From Sunxiuqinia dokdonensis (lineage in GTDB: Bacteria; Bacteroidota; Bacteroidia; Bacteroidales; Prolixibacteraceae): 64,000 bases of DNA. The position numbers were made by a program, and so were the translations under genes. How positions within the stretch are numbered: position 1 is the stretch's first letter; every line of letters starts with the position of its first letter. The DNA lies in the NCBI RefSeq assembly GCF_001270965.1, contig NZ_LGIA01000025.1, positions 23,015 to 87,014 on the forward strand, given 5' to 3'. The notes under the pieces were generated by a model. The model worked only from the letters and a program-made list of their open reading frames with translations, was not told where the DNA came from and did not search any database. Of the stretch, positions 1 through 9,792 are shown piece by piece.

Positions 1-1
1 T

Positions 2-610
2 GATGGGGAACGGATGCTTGGCTACCAAACCCATTATTTCGATACCGAAAACGACCAGCTATACAAGAATCATCACAACGGAAAACTCAACCGCTACAAA
101 GTTCGTAAGCGAACGTACCTCAACTCCCGGACAAGTTTTTTTGAAATCAAATTCAAAAATAACAAACGGAAAACATTCAAACGCCGAATTGAAACTGAAC
201 AAGACCAAACAACTTTGGATGTTGTGGAAAGAGCATTCGTGCGTCAGCATTCACCAATTGATCCGGCAGATTTGCATTTCAAGTCGATGAACCAGTTCAG
301 CCGGATTACGTTGGCCGACAAACAATTCACCGAGCGTTGCACAATCGATGTCAATTTACAATTCAAAAGCCAACACCTGGCCACCGGACTGGATGAACTG
401 GCCATTATTGAAATCAAACAAAACAACCACGCTAGATCATCTATATTGAACCGGCATTTGAACGAGTCCGGTTTTCAGCCAACCGGTTTCAGCAAATACT
501 GCATTGGCCGGGCGCTGGCCGAAAATGATCTGAAGCAAAATGCCTTCAAACCTAAATTAAAACGACTTAATAAACTAACTAATCCACTATGTTATCATCC
601 GTACTATTAG
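2..610 (+). CDS. VTC/TTM-type polyphosphate polymerase domain protein, 5' partial
   Basis: The frame is open from base 2, so the gene begins upstream; about 202 C-terminal residues are visible. The visible part alternates basic and acidic strands as in the triphosphate-tunnel (VTC/CYTH) fold, with EIKFKNNKRKTFKRR near the start and an ELAIIEIKQ strand later; charged residues of this kind line the tunnel. In yeast the domain polymerises polyphosphate from ATP; the bacterial substrate is not established. Its 3' end overlaps the DUF4956 gene by 22 bases, so the two are translated together. This VTC plus DUF4956 pairing recurs in bacteria. Family call is fairly sure, function is not. Confidence 0.75.
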   Translation, partial: DGERMLGYQTHYFDTENDQLYKNHHNGKLNRYKVRKRTYLNSRTSFFEIKFKNNKRKTFKRRIETEQDQTTLDVVERAFVRQHSPIDPADLHFKSMNQFSRITLADKQFTERCTIDVNLQFKSQHLATGLDELAIIEIKQNNHARSSILNRHLNESGFQPTGFSKYCIGRALAENDLKQNAFKPKLKRLNKLTNPLCYHPYY

Positions 611-1269
611 CCTCGCAGCTATTTGACTGGCTTGAATCGATCCGATTTCTCGACATTAAACTGATCAATGTAGAAGACTTTATTGAGCTGCTGGTCCGAT
701 TTGCATTCAATGGAATCGTACTCGTACTCATCATTCGCTACCTCTATGCCAGAAACTCCAATCGAAAAGACTTCTTTTTCAGCTTCTTTGCGGTGGGAAT
801 CACAGTCTTTCTACTCTGTTTTTTGCTCGAAAGCGTGAAACTTGAACTGGGATTTGCCCTCGGACTTTTCGCCATCTTCGGCATTATTCGCTACCGAACC
901 GATCCCATTCCCATCAAGGAAATGACCTACTTGTTTGTCGTCATCGGAATTTCGGTTATTAACGCCCTGGCCAACAAAAAAGTGAGTTATTCGGAGTTGG
1001 TCATTACAAATGCGATACTGGTTGGCGGACTTTATTTGCTTGAGCGAATTTTAAGGCTTCGGCAAGAATACGAACTGGAAATCAGGTACGAACGCATTGA
1101 AAATATTCACCGCATGAAAGAAGAGGAATTGATTACCGACCTGCGTCAGCGAACAGGAATTGAAATTAAGCGGTATGAAGTTACACGCATTGACTTTCTG
1201 CGTGATGTTGCAAACATTACGATTTTTTTTGATCCCATTGAAAATCCACGCTATCAAATAAAGAAATGA
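589..1269 (+). CDS. DUF4956 membrane protein
   Basis: A 226-residue protein with about five hydrophobic helices between residues 30 and 155 (for example LLVRFAFNGIVLVLIIRYLY and LGFALGLFAIFGIIRYR), then a charged soluble tail. The GLFAIFGIIRYRTDPI stretch is typical of DUF4956. The family has no established activity but is commonly encoded next to VTC-domain proteins, so a membrane partner of the upstream enzyme is a reasonable inference. The start overlaps the upstream gene and the stop overlaps the next start (ATGA at 1266-1269), showing a tightly coupled three-gene operon. Confidence 0.75.
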   Translation: MLSSVLLASQLFDWLESIRFLDIKLINVEDFIELLVRFAFNGIVLVLIIRYLYARNSNRKDFFFSFFAVGITVFLLCFLLESVKLELGFALGLFAIFGIIRYRTDPIPIKEMTYLFVVIGISVINALANKKVSYSELVITNAILVGGLYLLERILRLRQEYELEIRYERIENIHRMKEEELITDLRQRTGIEIKRYEVTRIDFLRDVANITIFFDPIENPRYQIKK

Positions 1270-1943
1270 ATATGAAGCAACATAGCTTTATCCGCCTGGC
1301 TTCTACCTTAGCCTGTCTTGTAGTTTTAATCGTTGGCCCTTCAAGTGTTTGGGCGCAAGAGGAAACGGAGTGGAACACCTGGACCACCTTCGAGGTAAAA
1401 AAAGATATCACTGACCGTTTGAGTGCCTATCTGGCGCCGCAAATCAGGTTTGCCGAACAGTTTGAAGTGGATGAATATTTCATTCAGGCTGGCGTAGAGT
1501 ACGATCTTTTTGATTTCCTGGAAGTCGGTGGCAATTACCGATACCTGATCAATGAACGTGCGACCAAGTCGACCGAATACTTTCATCGCGTGGCACTCGA
1601 TTTGGTTGGAAAGCATGACATCGACCGCTTTGGATTGCAATTGCGGACCCGCTACACCAACTATGATGAATTGGACAACGACGAAGGTTTTAATGATGCC
1701 ACCATGCGGTATCGTCTAAAAACCGATTACGATCTTCCAAATTCAAAATTCAAACCTGCTGTTGGTGCAGAACTCTTTCACGAGCTTCAGGATAAGGAAA
1801 TCAATAAAATCAGGTATATGGCCGAACTGTCTTACAAAATCAATAAGGTTCACGACATCACAATCGGCTATCTACTCCATGATTACATGAACGAATATCG
1901 TCGGGCAAACATCCTTACGCTGGAATATCAAATTGATTTTTAA
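1266..1943 (+). CDS. DUF2490 outer-membrane beta-barrel protein
   Basis: A 225-residue protein with an N-terminal signal peptide ending near VWAQ (about residue 31). The mature part is made of alternating amphipathic strands (ISAYLAPQIRF-like, YFIQAGVEYDLFDFLEVGG, MRYRLKTDYDL) and ends in a terminal Phe (YQIDF), the usual mark of an outer-membrane barrel. Length and pattern fit DUF2490. It is the last gene of the VTC-DUF4956 operon, which suggests an envelope-spanning function. Substrate unknown. Confidence 0.75.
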   Translation: MNMKQHSFIRLASTLACLVVLIVGPSSVWAQEETEWNTWTTFEVKKDITDRLSAYLAPQIRFAEQFEVDEYFIQAGVEYDLFDFLEVGGNYRYLINERATKSTEYFHRVALDLVGKHDIDRFGLQLRTRYTNYDELDNDEGFNDATMRYRLKTDYDLPNSKFKPAVGAELFHELQDKEINKIRYMAELSYKINKVHDITIGYLLHDYMNEYRRANILTLEYQIDF

Positions 1944-1958
1944 CTAATTCAGGCATGC

Positions 1959-3314
1959 TTAAACCACAAAACTAAGGAGCAACACAAAGGTAAAACCAAC
2001 GACCGAAATAATCGTTTCCATAATGGTCCACGATCGCAAAGTTTCCTTTTCGTTCATGCCCAGGTATTTTCCAACCAGCCAAAAGCCACTGTCATTTACG
2101 TGTGACAGAATGGTTGATCCGGCCGCAATGGCCAACACAATGAGTGCTTTGTCAATTTGAGTCAGGTCGAATATGGTAATCAACGGAGCCATAATTCCGG
2201 CAGCGGTAATCATTGAAACTGTAGCTGAGCCTTGAATGACGCGGACAACAACAGCAATGAGATAAGCCAGTACAATGGGCGGCATGGCTGATTCGGCCAA
2301 CCGTTCGGCCAACATGGCACCAACCCCGCTATCGATCAAAATTTGCTTAAACACGCCTCCCGCGCCCGTCACCAAAATAATCAGTCCGGCGGGCCCCAAC
2401 GCTTTGTTCGACAGCTTCATAATTTGTTCTTTGTTGAAACCTCGTCTAATTCCGAGAACATACATGGCCAGCAAGGTGGAAATGATGAGGGCAGTAAACG
2501 GATGCCCCAACAAACCAATGGATTGATAAACCACCTCATTTTGCAGAAAACCATTGTCATATAGCACTTCAGCAACCGAATTGCAAACAATCAGCAACAA
2601 CGGCAACGCAATAATCAGAATGATAGTTCGAAACGAAGGCAATCCCTCCTGCACAGGCCCAGGCTCTTTTTCAGCAAAATAATCGGGTGCAGCAATGTGT
2701 ATTTTTTGGCTGATGTACTTACCGAAAATTGGCCCGGCGATAATAGCGGTCGGCAGCCCAACGATAAATCCCATGATGATGATCCACCCCAACTGCACAT
2801 CCAGGATTTCGGCCACGGCCACCGGCCCGGGAGTTGGTGGAATGAAGGCGTGGGTAACCGCCAGCCCGGCCAGCAAGGGAATCGCATAATAAAGAATGGA
2901 ACGCTTGGCTTGTTTGGTGAGCTCGTAAATAATGGGAATCAGGATAATAAAGCCAACATCCAGAAAAACCGGAATGGCGACAATAAAACCAGTGAGTACC
3001 AAGGCCCACGAGGCTCGCTTTTCGCCAAAATGCTTCAGCAAATACTTTGCAATCGACTCTGCTCCGCCCGATGCTTCTAACATTTGGCCAAAAATAGCGC
3101 CCAGACCAACCACTGTGGCTACAAACCCCAGCGTATTGCCCATGCCATCCTGCATGCTTTTGATGATTCCGGTAAAGTCCATTCCGGTGACAATGCCGAC
3201 AACGATACTCACAATCAGCAAGGAAATAAAAGCGTGTATTTTCAGTTTCAACACCAAAAACAGCAACAGAAGAATGGCAAAAGCAATTCCGACAAGGAGC
3301 AGTATTTCATTCAT
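1959..3314 (-). CDS. GntP-family gluconate:proton symporter
   Basis: A 451-residue integral membrane protein with about 12-14 hydrophobic segments. Stretches such as GLGAIFGQMLEASGGAESIA, FIPPTPGPVAVAEILD, VTGAGGVFKQILIDSGVG and SHVNDSGFWLVGKYLG are characteristic of the GntP/gluconate permease family (GntT, GntU, IdnT), and the length fits. It would import gluconate or a related sugar acid. It lies 45 bases downstream of a Gfo/Idh dehydrogenase on the same strand and converges with the DUF2490 gene with 15 bases between. Exact substrate cannot be read from sequence. Confidence 0.88.
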   Translation of the reverse strand: MNEILLLVGIAFAILLLLFLVLKLKIHAFISLLIVSIVVGIVTGMDFTGIIKSMQDGMGNTLGFVATVVGLGAIFGQMLEASGGAESIAKYLLKHFGEKRASWALVLTGFIVAIPVFLDVGFIILIPIIYELTKQAKRSILYYAIPLLAGLAVTHAFIPPTPGPVAVAEILDVQLGWIIIMGFIVGLPTAIIAGPIFGKYISQKIHIAAPDYFAEKEPGPVQEGLPSFRTIILIIALPLLLIVCNSVAEVLYDNGFLQNEVVYQSIGLLGHPFTALIISTLLAMYVLGIRRGFNKEQIMKLSNKALGPAGLIILVTGAGGVFKQILIDSGVGAMLAERLAESAMPPIVLAYLIAVVVRVIQGSATVSMITAAGIMAPLITIFDLTQIDKALIVLAIAAGSTILSHVNDSGFWLVGKYLGMNEKETLRSWTIMETIISVVGFTFVLLLSFVV

Positions 3315-3359
3315 AGTTTTGTGGTTTGTTCGGTTTGTATTTTGTGTCTCAAGCAGTTT

Positions 3360-4493
3360 CTAACCAGTGATCCGGCCGTCCATATCATTTCCTGTGTCTG
3401 GCTTCAGCGGAAAGCGCACCGGTGCATTGTCGCGATTGGAGCGGTAAATCGCCGTAAAAAGCTCCACGGTTTTCCGTCCTTCTTCGCCTGTAACCAGCGG
3501 CTGACGACCGTCAACCAGAGCTTTCAAAAAATCATCAATCTGCAATCCAATATAATAGGAAGCCGCATCAATCCGGTTAAAAAATGCGCTGTCATCTTTT
3601 TTCCAGTTTTCAAGGAGCGATTCCTCACCCGGCACCGTCCAAATGTCATTCACTGGCGGCTTCAGCACCGACGACTGTCCGGCAATAAACATGGCCCCGC
3701 CTTCGGTTTGTGCACCCACGGATGCGCCGTTTCGTCCGTGAATATGGATTTTGCCATAAATGCCCGGTTTCTGCGAATTGCTCAAAATGATATTTCCAAC
3801 AGCTCCTCCTTTAAACTGAACCACGGCCACAGCCGTATCTTCCACCTCAATGTAGGGATGGTTCAAGTTTCGGATCACGGCATAAACCTGCTCAATATCG
3901 CCCATCAGCCATTGAAAAAGATCCAACTGGTGCGGTGCCTGGTTAACCAAAACCCCACCCCCTTCGGTTTCCCACTTACCGCGCCAGGGGTCGCTGCTGT
4001 AATAGGCTTCATCGCGCCATCCCAACATGATGATGTGTCCAAGCGCCGGCTGCCCGATCTTCCCATCATCAATCGCTTTTCGCATGCGCTGCACCGGTTC
4101 ATAAAACCGTCGCTGACTAATCACACCAAGTGTCACCCGGTTTTCTTTAGCGGCCTCCAGCATCGCATCACAATCTTCCAAAGTGCTGGCCATCGGTTTT
4201 TCAATCAGGCAATGCACACCGAGCCTGGCTGCTGTCACAACCGGATCGCGGTGATACGGATGCGGTGTGCAGACCAACAATGCCTCCACTTTTTCGTGCT
4301 TAATCATTTGTTCCAGATCGCCATAGGCTTTCACTCCATATTGGCTGGCAAACGCCTCAGCTTTGGAGAGCGTACGGCCACATACGGCCACAAAGTCGGA
4401 GTTCGAAGATTCAACCAGCCCTTGGGCATGCAAGTGGGCCACTTTGCCCGGCCCTACAATGGCTGTCCGTATTTTCTTCTGTTTTGGTTTCAA
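3360..4493 (-). CDS. Gfo/Idh/MocA family oxidoreductase
   Basis: A 377-residue NAD(P)-dependent sugar or cyclitol dehydrogenase-like protein. The N-terminal Rossmann fold starts at RTAIVGPGKVAHLHAQGL, followed by CTPHPYHRDPVV and the CLIEKPMASTLEDC strand, whose EKP is the family lysine motif. The C-terminal beta-sheet domain includes a DLFQWLMGD helix and ends near PLVTGEEGRKTVELF. The start at 4493 is TTG; no in-frame ATG lies between it and the upstream stop near 4567. It sits between an alcohol dehydrogenase and a gluconate-type permease, which suggests sugar-acid catabolism. Substrate unknown. Confidence 0.85.
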   Translation of the reverse strand: MKPKQKKIRTAIVGPGKVAHLHAQGLVESSNSDFVAVCGRTLSKAEAFASQYGVKAYGDLEQMIKHEKVEALLVCTPHPYHRDPVVTAARLGVHCLIEKPMASTLEDCDAMLEAAKENRVTLGVISQRRFYEPVQRMRKAIDDGKIGQPALGHIIMLGWRDEAYYSSDPWRGKWETEGGGVLVNQAPHQLDLFQWLMGDIEQVYAVIRNLNHPYIEVEDTAVAVVQFKGGAVGNIILSNSQKPGIYGKIHIHGRNGASVGAQTEGGAMFIAGQSSVLKPPVNDIWTVPGEESLLENWKKDDSAFFNRIDAASYYIGLQIDDFLKALVDGRQPLVTGEEGRKTVELFTAIYRSNRDNAPVRFPLKPDTGNDMDGRITG

Positions 4494-4578
4494 ATTTCTT
4501 TTTTTAGTTCGAAGTTCATTTTTCGGGAAATTTTGAGTTTCGGGTATTTTCTCAACCTCACACCTTCACACAGTCCCG

Positions 4579-5613
4579 TCATGGTTTCAGAATCACCTTC
4601 ACCAAACCTTTTTCCTTGTTATAAAGCCGGTTAAACCAATCAGCACCTTCGGCCAAGGGAGCTTCGGCGCTCACCAAGGCATTCACATCAACTTTTCCGT
4701 CGGCAATCAAATCCAGCACGGCCGGATATTCGCCACAAATGGCGCAACTTCCCTGCACCTTGATCTGCCGGGTAACCACCGACTGCAGTGGAAAGTCAAT
4801 ATTTGGTGATAAATTGCCCAGCAAAGTCACTGTTCCGCCCTTTCGAACACTGGCAACAGCCAACTGTACAGTTTCCGAAACACCAACTGCTTCGTATGCC
4901 TGATCTGCTCCGCGGCCATTGGTCAATTCCAGAATTTGCTGATCCAAGCCTGGCAATTGGCTATTAAAACAGTGAGTAGCTCCCAGCCTGGCAGCTAATG
5001 TCAACTTATCCTCATCCAAATCGATCGCCATGATTTTCCCGCATCCCGCCACTTTCAGCAACTGGATGACAAACAAGCCGATCATGCCGGCACCAACCAC
5101 CACAACAGCATCGTTCACCTCTGGCTTTCCCAGCGAAAGGGCATGTAAAGCCACGGCCACCGGTTCAACCATGGCCGCTTGGGTGAAAGTTACGTTTTCA
5201 GGAATTCGGTATAGAATGTGCTGCGGAACGGCCACAAATTCGGCAAAGGCTCCATGCCTACGGTAATCATCGCAGGAAACCCCCAGCACCACCCGATTGT
5301 CACTCAGGTTGTACAATCCCTGGCGGGTGTACCAATCATCCAGCTGGTAAATGGTTGAATCGAAGGTCACCCGGTCGCCAACTTGCCAATTTTGAACGGA
5401 ACTTCCTACGGCGGTGATTTCGCCGGACGCTTCGTGCCCCATAATGAGCGGCGGCTGACGTCGTCCCGTACTTCCATCCATGCCATGCACATCGCTGCCA
5501 CAAATACCCACCGACTTCACCTTCACCAAAACTTCATTCGGCTCAACCTCAGGCTTTTCAACTTCCTTAAATTCAAACTGGTTGTATTTTTCAAGAACAA
5601 GTGCCTTCATCAA
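4579..5613 (-). CDS. Zinc-dependent medium-chain alcohol/sugar dehydrogenase
   Basis: A 344-residue medium-chain dehydrogenase. Catalytic zinc ligands lie in VGICGSDVHG (Cys near 38) and MGHEASGEI (His-Glu near 60); the NAD-binding motif is VVVVGAGMIGLFVIQLLK near residue 165. It resembles sorbitol, idonate or threonine dehydrogenases. The lobe that normally carries four structural-zinc cysteines reads STIYQLDDWYTRQGLYNL here and has none of them. It is the first gene of the three-gene sugar-acid set with Gfo/Idh and GntP. Family is certain, substrate is not. Confidence 0.87.
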   Translation of the reverse strand: MMKALVLEKYNQFEFKEVEKPEVEPNEVLVKVKSVGICGSDVHGMDGSTGRRQPPLIMGHEASGEITAVGSSVQNWQVGDRVTFDSTIYQLDDWYTRQGLYNLSDNRVVLGVSCDDYRRHGAFAEFVAVPQHILYRIPENVTFTQAAMVEPVAVALHALSLGKPEVNDAVVVVGAGMIGLFVIQLLKVAGCGKIMAIDLDEDKLTLAARLGATHCFNSQLPGLDQQILELTNGRGADQAYEAVGVSETVQLAVASVRKGGTVTLLGNLSPNIDFPLQSVVTRQIKVQGSCAICGEYPAVLDLIADGKVDVNALVSAEAPLAEGADWFNRLYNKEKGLVKVILKP

Positions 5614-5662
5614 TTTCGTTTGTTTAGGATTTTAAAGATAGGAAATGATTGCTAAACCTCTT

Positions 5663-6406
5663 TTACAAATAAGCCACCTCTTTGAAATGATAAGTGTGAA
5701 CCGGGCCATCGCGTTCTTCTATTTTCAGCTGGCCAATTTCATTCACCCCAATGATTTTTCCGGTGTAGTGGTGCTTGTCATCTTTAAAAGGATGCCATTC
5801 TTCAAGTCGGTAAAGTTTTTGCTGAAATTCGATATCCAGCTCGTCGAAGTGTTCGGCAACCAACCGCTGATAGGATTGATCAAGTTGTTCGAGCAAACCG
5901 GTCAGCAGATCATCCAGGTCGTAATCAACACCGGTTAGCATTTTCAGCGAAACCGGATTGGGGGCATCAGACAAAAAACGGGTTTGGTTAATATTCAGTC
6001 CAACACCAATAATTGACTGGCTAATTCGTCCGTTCATGATGGCATTTTCAACCAACATCCCACAAATTTTTCGATCTGCCACGTAAATATCGTTGGGCCA
6101 CTTTATTTTTACCCCTTCAGTAAACTGGCTTAAAAAGCTTTCTAGCCCCAAACACACGACTTTTGACAGCATGTACTGCCTTTGGATTTCGAGAAATGTA
6201 GGCTCCAAAAACACAGAAAAAGTCAGATTCTTTCCCGCTTCGCTTTCCCACCGGTTATTTAACTGTCCACGACCGGCTGTTTGATCGTATGCCAAAAAGA
6301 CAGTTCCAGCTTCTATTTCATTATCACGCACTTGCCCGGTGGCATAGTTATTGGTACTTTCAGTGCGTTTAATTTTGATGATGGAATGACCGATATGTTG
6401 ACACAT
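5663..6406 (-). CDS. birA: Biotin--[acetyl-CoA-carboxylase] ligase
   Basis: A 247-residue biotin protein ligase that activates biotin as biotinyl-AMP and attaches it to the carboxyl-carrier protein. The active-site motif GRGQLNNRWESEAGKNL (residues about 45-61, normally GRGRxGR-W) and the KWPNDIYVADRKICGML motif (near 100-116) are clear, followed by the GVGLNIN strand. There is no N-terminal helix-turn-helix, so this is the monofunctional enzyme typical of Bacteroidota and not the E. coli repressor type. It is transcribed away from rsfS across a 320-base gap. Confidence 0.93.
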   Translation of the reverse strand: MCQHIGHSIIKIKRTESTNNYATGQVRDNEIEAGTVFLAYDQTAGRGQLNNRWESEAGKNLTFSVFLEPTFLEIQRQYMLSKVVCLGLESFLSQFTEGVKIKWPNDIYVADRKICGMLVENAIMNGRISQSIIGVGLNINQTRFLSDAPNPVSLKMLTGVDYDLDDLLTGLLEQLDQSYQRLVAEHFDELDIEFQQKLYRLEEWHPFKDDKHHYTGKIIGVNEIGQLKIEERDGPVHTYHFKEVAYL

Positions 6407-6726
6407 GATTTGATGATTATTTTAAAACTGACAATAAAGCGACTTTATTAATTCTCAAGTGTTTATATTTATTCTAATTGATTCAGCACATATTGGCCGA
6501 CAAAAAAAAACAATACTGATCGTTCCGTGTTATTTTAATCATGCTTTTTTCAGCAGTTTAACAGATCAAAACAAAATGAATTTTAATTCATGAACCGGCA
6601 CAAAAACTTCATTGTTTTGTCCCCTTGTTTAAATCTAAAATAGCTGAGATAAACAATTGAACGATATGAACGAAAACCCATCAAAATAAGCGAAAAAATT
6701 TATCTTTGTAGTTCTAAAATGAATCT
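6407..6726. promoter_or_regulatory. Divergent intergenic region birA / rsfS
   Basis: A 320-base AT-rich stretch between two divergent genes, without an ORF I can support. A TATCTTTG at 6701-6708, about 20 bases before the rsfS start, matches the Bacteroidota -7 element TAnnTTTG on the plus strand. I do not see a convincing TTTG -33 partner at the expected distance, so the call is weak. No hairpin followed by a T run and no RNA gene is apparent. Confidence 0.35.
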
Positions 6727-7104
6727 ATGCATAAAACACCAACAGAAAAAAATAGTGAACAGCTGATTAATGCCATTCTGGAAGGAATTCAACGGATAAA
6801 GGGAATGGACATCATAAAAATCGACTTAACAAAAATTAATCATTCAGAATGTAATTATTTCATAATTTGTCACGGTAATTCAACCACCCAAGTGGATGCA
6901 ATTGCGCGCTCGGTTGAAAAAACAGTTGAAGAGATGGTTGGAGAAACAGCCTGGCACAAAGACGGATACGAAAACTCGATCTGGATTCTTTTGGATTATG
7001 CTGATGTGATGGTACACGTCTTTCAACATGAAACCCGCAAATTTTATGACTTGGAGAACCTTTGGGCTGATGCAGCCATCGAAAAAATACAAACAGAAAA
7101 TTAG
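6727..7104 (+). CDS. rsfS: Ribosomal silencing factor RsfS
   Basis: A 125-residue protein of the RsfS/Iojap family, which binds ribosomal protein L14 and blocks joining of the subunits in starved cells. Recognised from CNYFIICHGNSTTQVDAIAR (residues about 45-64), EMVGETAWHKDGYENSIWIL and the DYADVMVHVFQHETRKFYDLENLW block, the family signature. It ends in TAG, five bases before ftsH, so the two are co-transcribed. The order rsfS-ftsH followed by cdsA is common in Bacteroidota. Confidence 0.95.
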   Translation: MHKTPTEKNSEQLINAILEGIQRIKGMDIIKIDLTKINHSECNYFIICHGNSTTQVDAIARSVEKTVEEMVGETAWHKDGYENSIWILLDYADVMVHVFQHETRKFYDLENLWADAAIEKIQTEN

Positions 7105-7109
7105 ACGAA

Positions 7110-9134
7110 ATGGCAGAAAATAATAACAAGAATAAACAAAAACCAAACCTGGGAAATTTTGGAACCGGAGGGAAACCGCCCAAATTTAACCCGTACTGGA
7201 TTTATGGAATTGTGATTGTCATCTTTCTCGCAATCCAATATTTTAGTTTTGGCGGCGGGCCGGTGAAAACCACCTGGAGCGAGGTGAAAAACACCATGCT
7301 TGCCAATCATGATATTGAACGCATTGTGGTTGTTAACCGCGACGAAGCCCAAGTGTATCTGAAAGAAGACAGCTACGACGACTATGCAGACAAACTCAAC
7401 ACAGGCTTTGGAGCGCCCTCCAAATTTGGGCCGCACTTCGTTTACACGATCGGTTCGGTAGAAACTTTTGAAGATAACCTGCAACAGGCACAAGCCAATT
7501 TTAACGATTCGGACAAAGTCCCTGTTGAATACAGCACCGTTCCCAATTATTTCGGCGACATTCTCAGCTGGGTACTTCCCTTCCTGATTATCATTGCCAT
7601 TTGGTGGTGGATTTTCCGCCGCATGAGCAAAGGAGCTGGCGGCGGTGGCGGCGGTGGTAATATTTTCAATGTTGGAAAATCGCAAGCCAAAGTATTCGAT
7701 AAGGATTCACGCGTCAGCACCACTTTTAAAGATGTGGCCGGCCTGGCCGAAGCCAAACAGGAAGTAGAAGAAGTCGTGTCGTTCTTGAAAAGCCCCGCAA
7801 AATACACCAAACTGGGTGGGAAAATTCCGAAAGGCGCCCTGCTTGTTGGCCCTCCCGGAACCGGAAAAACCCTACTGGCCAAGGCTGTTGCCGGCGAAGC
7901 CAATGTTCCGTTTTTCTCCATGTCGGGTTCCGATTTTGTGGAGATGTTTGTCGGAGTTGGCGCATCGCGTGTGCGCGACCTGTTCAAACAAGCCAAGGAA
8001 AAAGCCCCTTGTATTGTTTTTATCGATGAGATTGATGCCATTGGGCGTGCGCGGGGGCGAAACCCCAACATGGGATCGAATGACGAGCGTGAAAATACGC
8101 TGAACCAGTTGCTGACTGAGATGGATGGTTTTGACACCAACTCCGGTGTGATCATTCTGGCAGCCACCAACCGGGCCGACATGCTCGACCGCGCCCTGAT
8201 GCGTGCCGGACGTTTCGATCGTCAGATTCATGTGGAGCTGCCGGACCTGAATGAGCGTGGTGAGATTTTTCAGGTTCACCTTCGCCCGATTAAACTTTCA
8301 AAGGACATTGACGCCAGCTTTCTGGCCAAACAAACTCCTGGATTTTCGGGTGCCGATATCGCCAACGTTTGTAACGAAGCCGCATTGATTGCTGCCCGTA
8401 AAGACAAGGACGAAGTAAGCCGACAGGATTTTCTGGATGCCGTTGACCGAATTATTGGCGGGCTGGAAAAGAAAAATAAAATCATTTCGAAAGACGAAAA
8501 ACGCCGAATCGCCTATCATGAGGCCGGCCATGCCACCATTAGCTGGCTGCTTGAACATGCCCACCCGTTGGTGAAAGTAACAATCGTTCCGCGCGGAAAA
8601 GCGCTGGGCGCCGCCTGGTACCTTCCGGAAGAACGTTCGTTGACGACCAAGGAACAGCTGCTGGACGAAATGTGTTCTGCACTGGGTGGCCGCGCTGCCG
8701 AAGAAATCATCTTCGGAACCATATCATCAGGTGCCCAAAATGATCTGGAGAAAATTACCAAACAGGCCTATGCCATGATCAGTATTTTTGGAATGAGCCC
8801 CAAAGTTGGAAATGTCAGTTTCTACGATTCAACGGGCCAAAATGAATATGGCTTTACCAAACCGTACAGTGAAAAAACGGCTGAATTAATTGATGCAGAA
8901 GCCAAAGAGTTGATCGAGTCACAATACCAGCGGGCCCTTCAGGTACTTAAAGAACACAGCGAAGGCCACCGAAAATTGGGCGAGCGCCTGCTTGAAAAAG
9001 AAGTTATTTTTGGGGAAGACCTGGAAGAAATATTCGGCAAACGCCCCTGGGTTCGGGAAGAACTGACGGCAGAACAGCAAACTGTAATCGCGCCCAAACC
9101 AGCAGAAGAAGCGAATCCGGCAACCTCGGCCTAA
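7110..9134 (+). CDS. ftsH: ATP-dependent zinc metalloprotease FtsH
   Basis: A 674-residue membrane-anchored AAA+ protease for quality control of membrane and short-lived proteins. The order is: transmembrane helix about 28-50, a periplasmic domain, a second helix about 150-172 ([18 protein letters not shown]), a glycine-rich linker, Walker A GPPGTGKT near 247, Walker B IVFIDEID near 301, the SRH region with [20 protein letters not shown], and the M41 zinc site HEAGH near 470. All catalytic residues are present. The N-terminal cytosolic segment before the first helix is somewhat long and charged. It is second in the rsfS-ftsH-LUD operon. Confidence 0.97.
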   Translation: MAENNNKNKQKPNLGNFGTGGKPPKFNPYWIYGIVIVIFLAIQYFSFGGGPVKTTWSEVKNTMLANHDIERIVVVNRDEAQVYLKEDSYDDYADKLNTGFGAPSKFGPHFVYTIGSVETFEDNLQQAQANFNDSDKVPVEYSTVPNYFGDILSWVLPFLIIIAIWWWIFRRMSKGAGGGGGGGNIFNVGKSQAKVFDKDSRVSTTFKDVAGLAEAKQEVEEVVSFLKSPAKYTKLGGKIPKGALLVGPPGTGKTLLAKAVAGEANVPFFSMSGSDFVEMFVGVGASRVRDLFKQAKEKAPCIVFIDEIDAIGRARGRNPNMGSNDERENTLNQLLTEMDGFDTNSGVIILAATNRADMLDRALMRAGRFDRQIHVELPDLNERGEIFQVHLRPIKLSKDIDASFLAKQTPGFSGADIANVCNEAALIAARKDKDEVSRQDFLDAVDRIIGGLEKKNKIISKDEKRRIAYHEAGHATISWLLEHAHPLVKVTIVPRGKALGAAWYLPEERSLTTKEQLLDEMCSALGGRAAEEIIFGTISSGAQNDLEKITKQAYAMISIFGMSPKVGNVSFYDSTGQNEYGFTKPYSEKTAELIDAEAKELIESQYQRALQVLKEHSEGHRKLGERLLEKEVIFGEDLEEIFGKRPWVREELTAEQQTVIAPKPAEEANPATSA

Positions 9135-9145
9135 TTCACGTCACC

Positions 9146-9781
9146 ATGAGTTCATCCAAAGAAAAAATACTGAAGCGTTTAACGGAAGCACAGAAAAGTC
9201 GGGGCGGGCAAATCACGCCTCTCCCCGATTTTCAAGCTCCGATTTATCTGCCATTCGAAAGCGAAATAGCAGAAAGCTTCAAAACCAACCTCGAATTGAT
9301 TGGCGGGCAGGTTTTTCGAGTGAAGGATATCAACGAGGCAGTTGCGGAGCTGAAAAAGCTAGCCGATGCTGAAAAGCTGACAAACATCGTGTGCCTGCAC
9401 CCGGAATTGCAAACAGCTTTAAGCGGTGAACTGGAGTTTGCAAGTTCAATGGATGATCTGCAACATATCGGTGTTGGCATCACAACCTGCGAATTTCTGG
9501 TAGCCCATCTGGGATCAATATTGGTGAGCTCGGCCTCGGAAACGGGCCGAAGACTCCATGTTTTCCCTGAAATACATGTGGTTATCGCTCACAGCGGCCA
9601 ACTTGTCAACTACCTGGATGATGCTTTGGAGCAATTGGAAAAAAAATATCCGGAACAGCTTCCAAGCATGATGACCAACATCACCGGGCCAAGCCGAACG
9701 GCTGATATCGAGAAAACATTGGTGATGGGAATGCACGGGCCCAAAAAATTATTTGTACTTTTAGCTGACGAACCGTTTTAA
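9146..9781 (+). CDS. LUD domain protein (LutC-like)
   Basis: A 211-residue protein of the LUD (lactate utilisation, YkgG/LutC) family: an amphipathic N-terminus, a central VCLHPELQ strand, GVGITTCEFLVAHLGSILVSS, and a C-terminal ITGPSRTADIEKTLVMGMHGP motif in which the GPS-TADIE part is diagnostic. LutC acts with LutA and LutB in L-lactate oxidation, but those partners are absent here. It follows ftsH by 11 bases, so it is co-transcribed with housekeeping genes. The role in this setting is unknown; the family assignment is strong. Confidence 0.85.
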   Translation: MSSSKEKILKRLTEAQKSRGGQITPLPDFQAPIYLPFESEIAESFKTNLELIGGQVFRVKDINEAVAELKKLADAEKLTNIVCLHPELQTALSGELEFASSMDDLQHIGVGITTCEFLVAHLGSILVSSASETGRRLHVFPEIHVVIAHSGQLVNYLDDALEQLEKKYPEQLPSMMTNITGPSRTADIEKTLVMGMHGPKKLFVLLADEPF

Positions 9782-9792
9782 AAAGCCAAACT

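Noticed and set aside
3084..4634. 516-codon plus-strand ORF
   Set aside because: It lies antisense to the Gfo/Idh gene and the permease end; its composition is that of a shadow frame and it has no recognisable motif.
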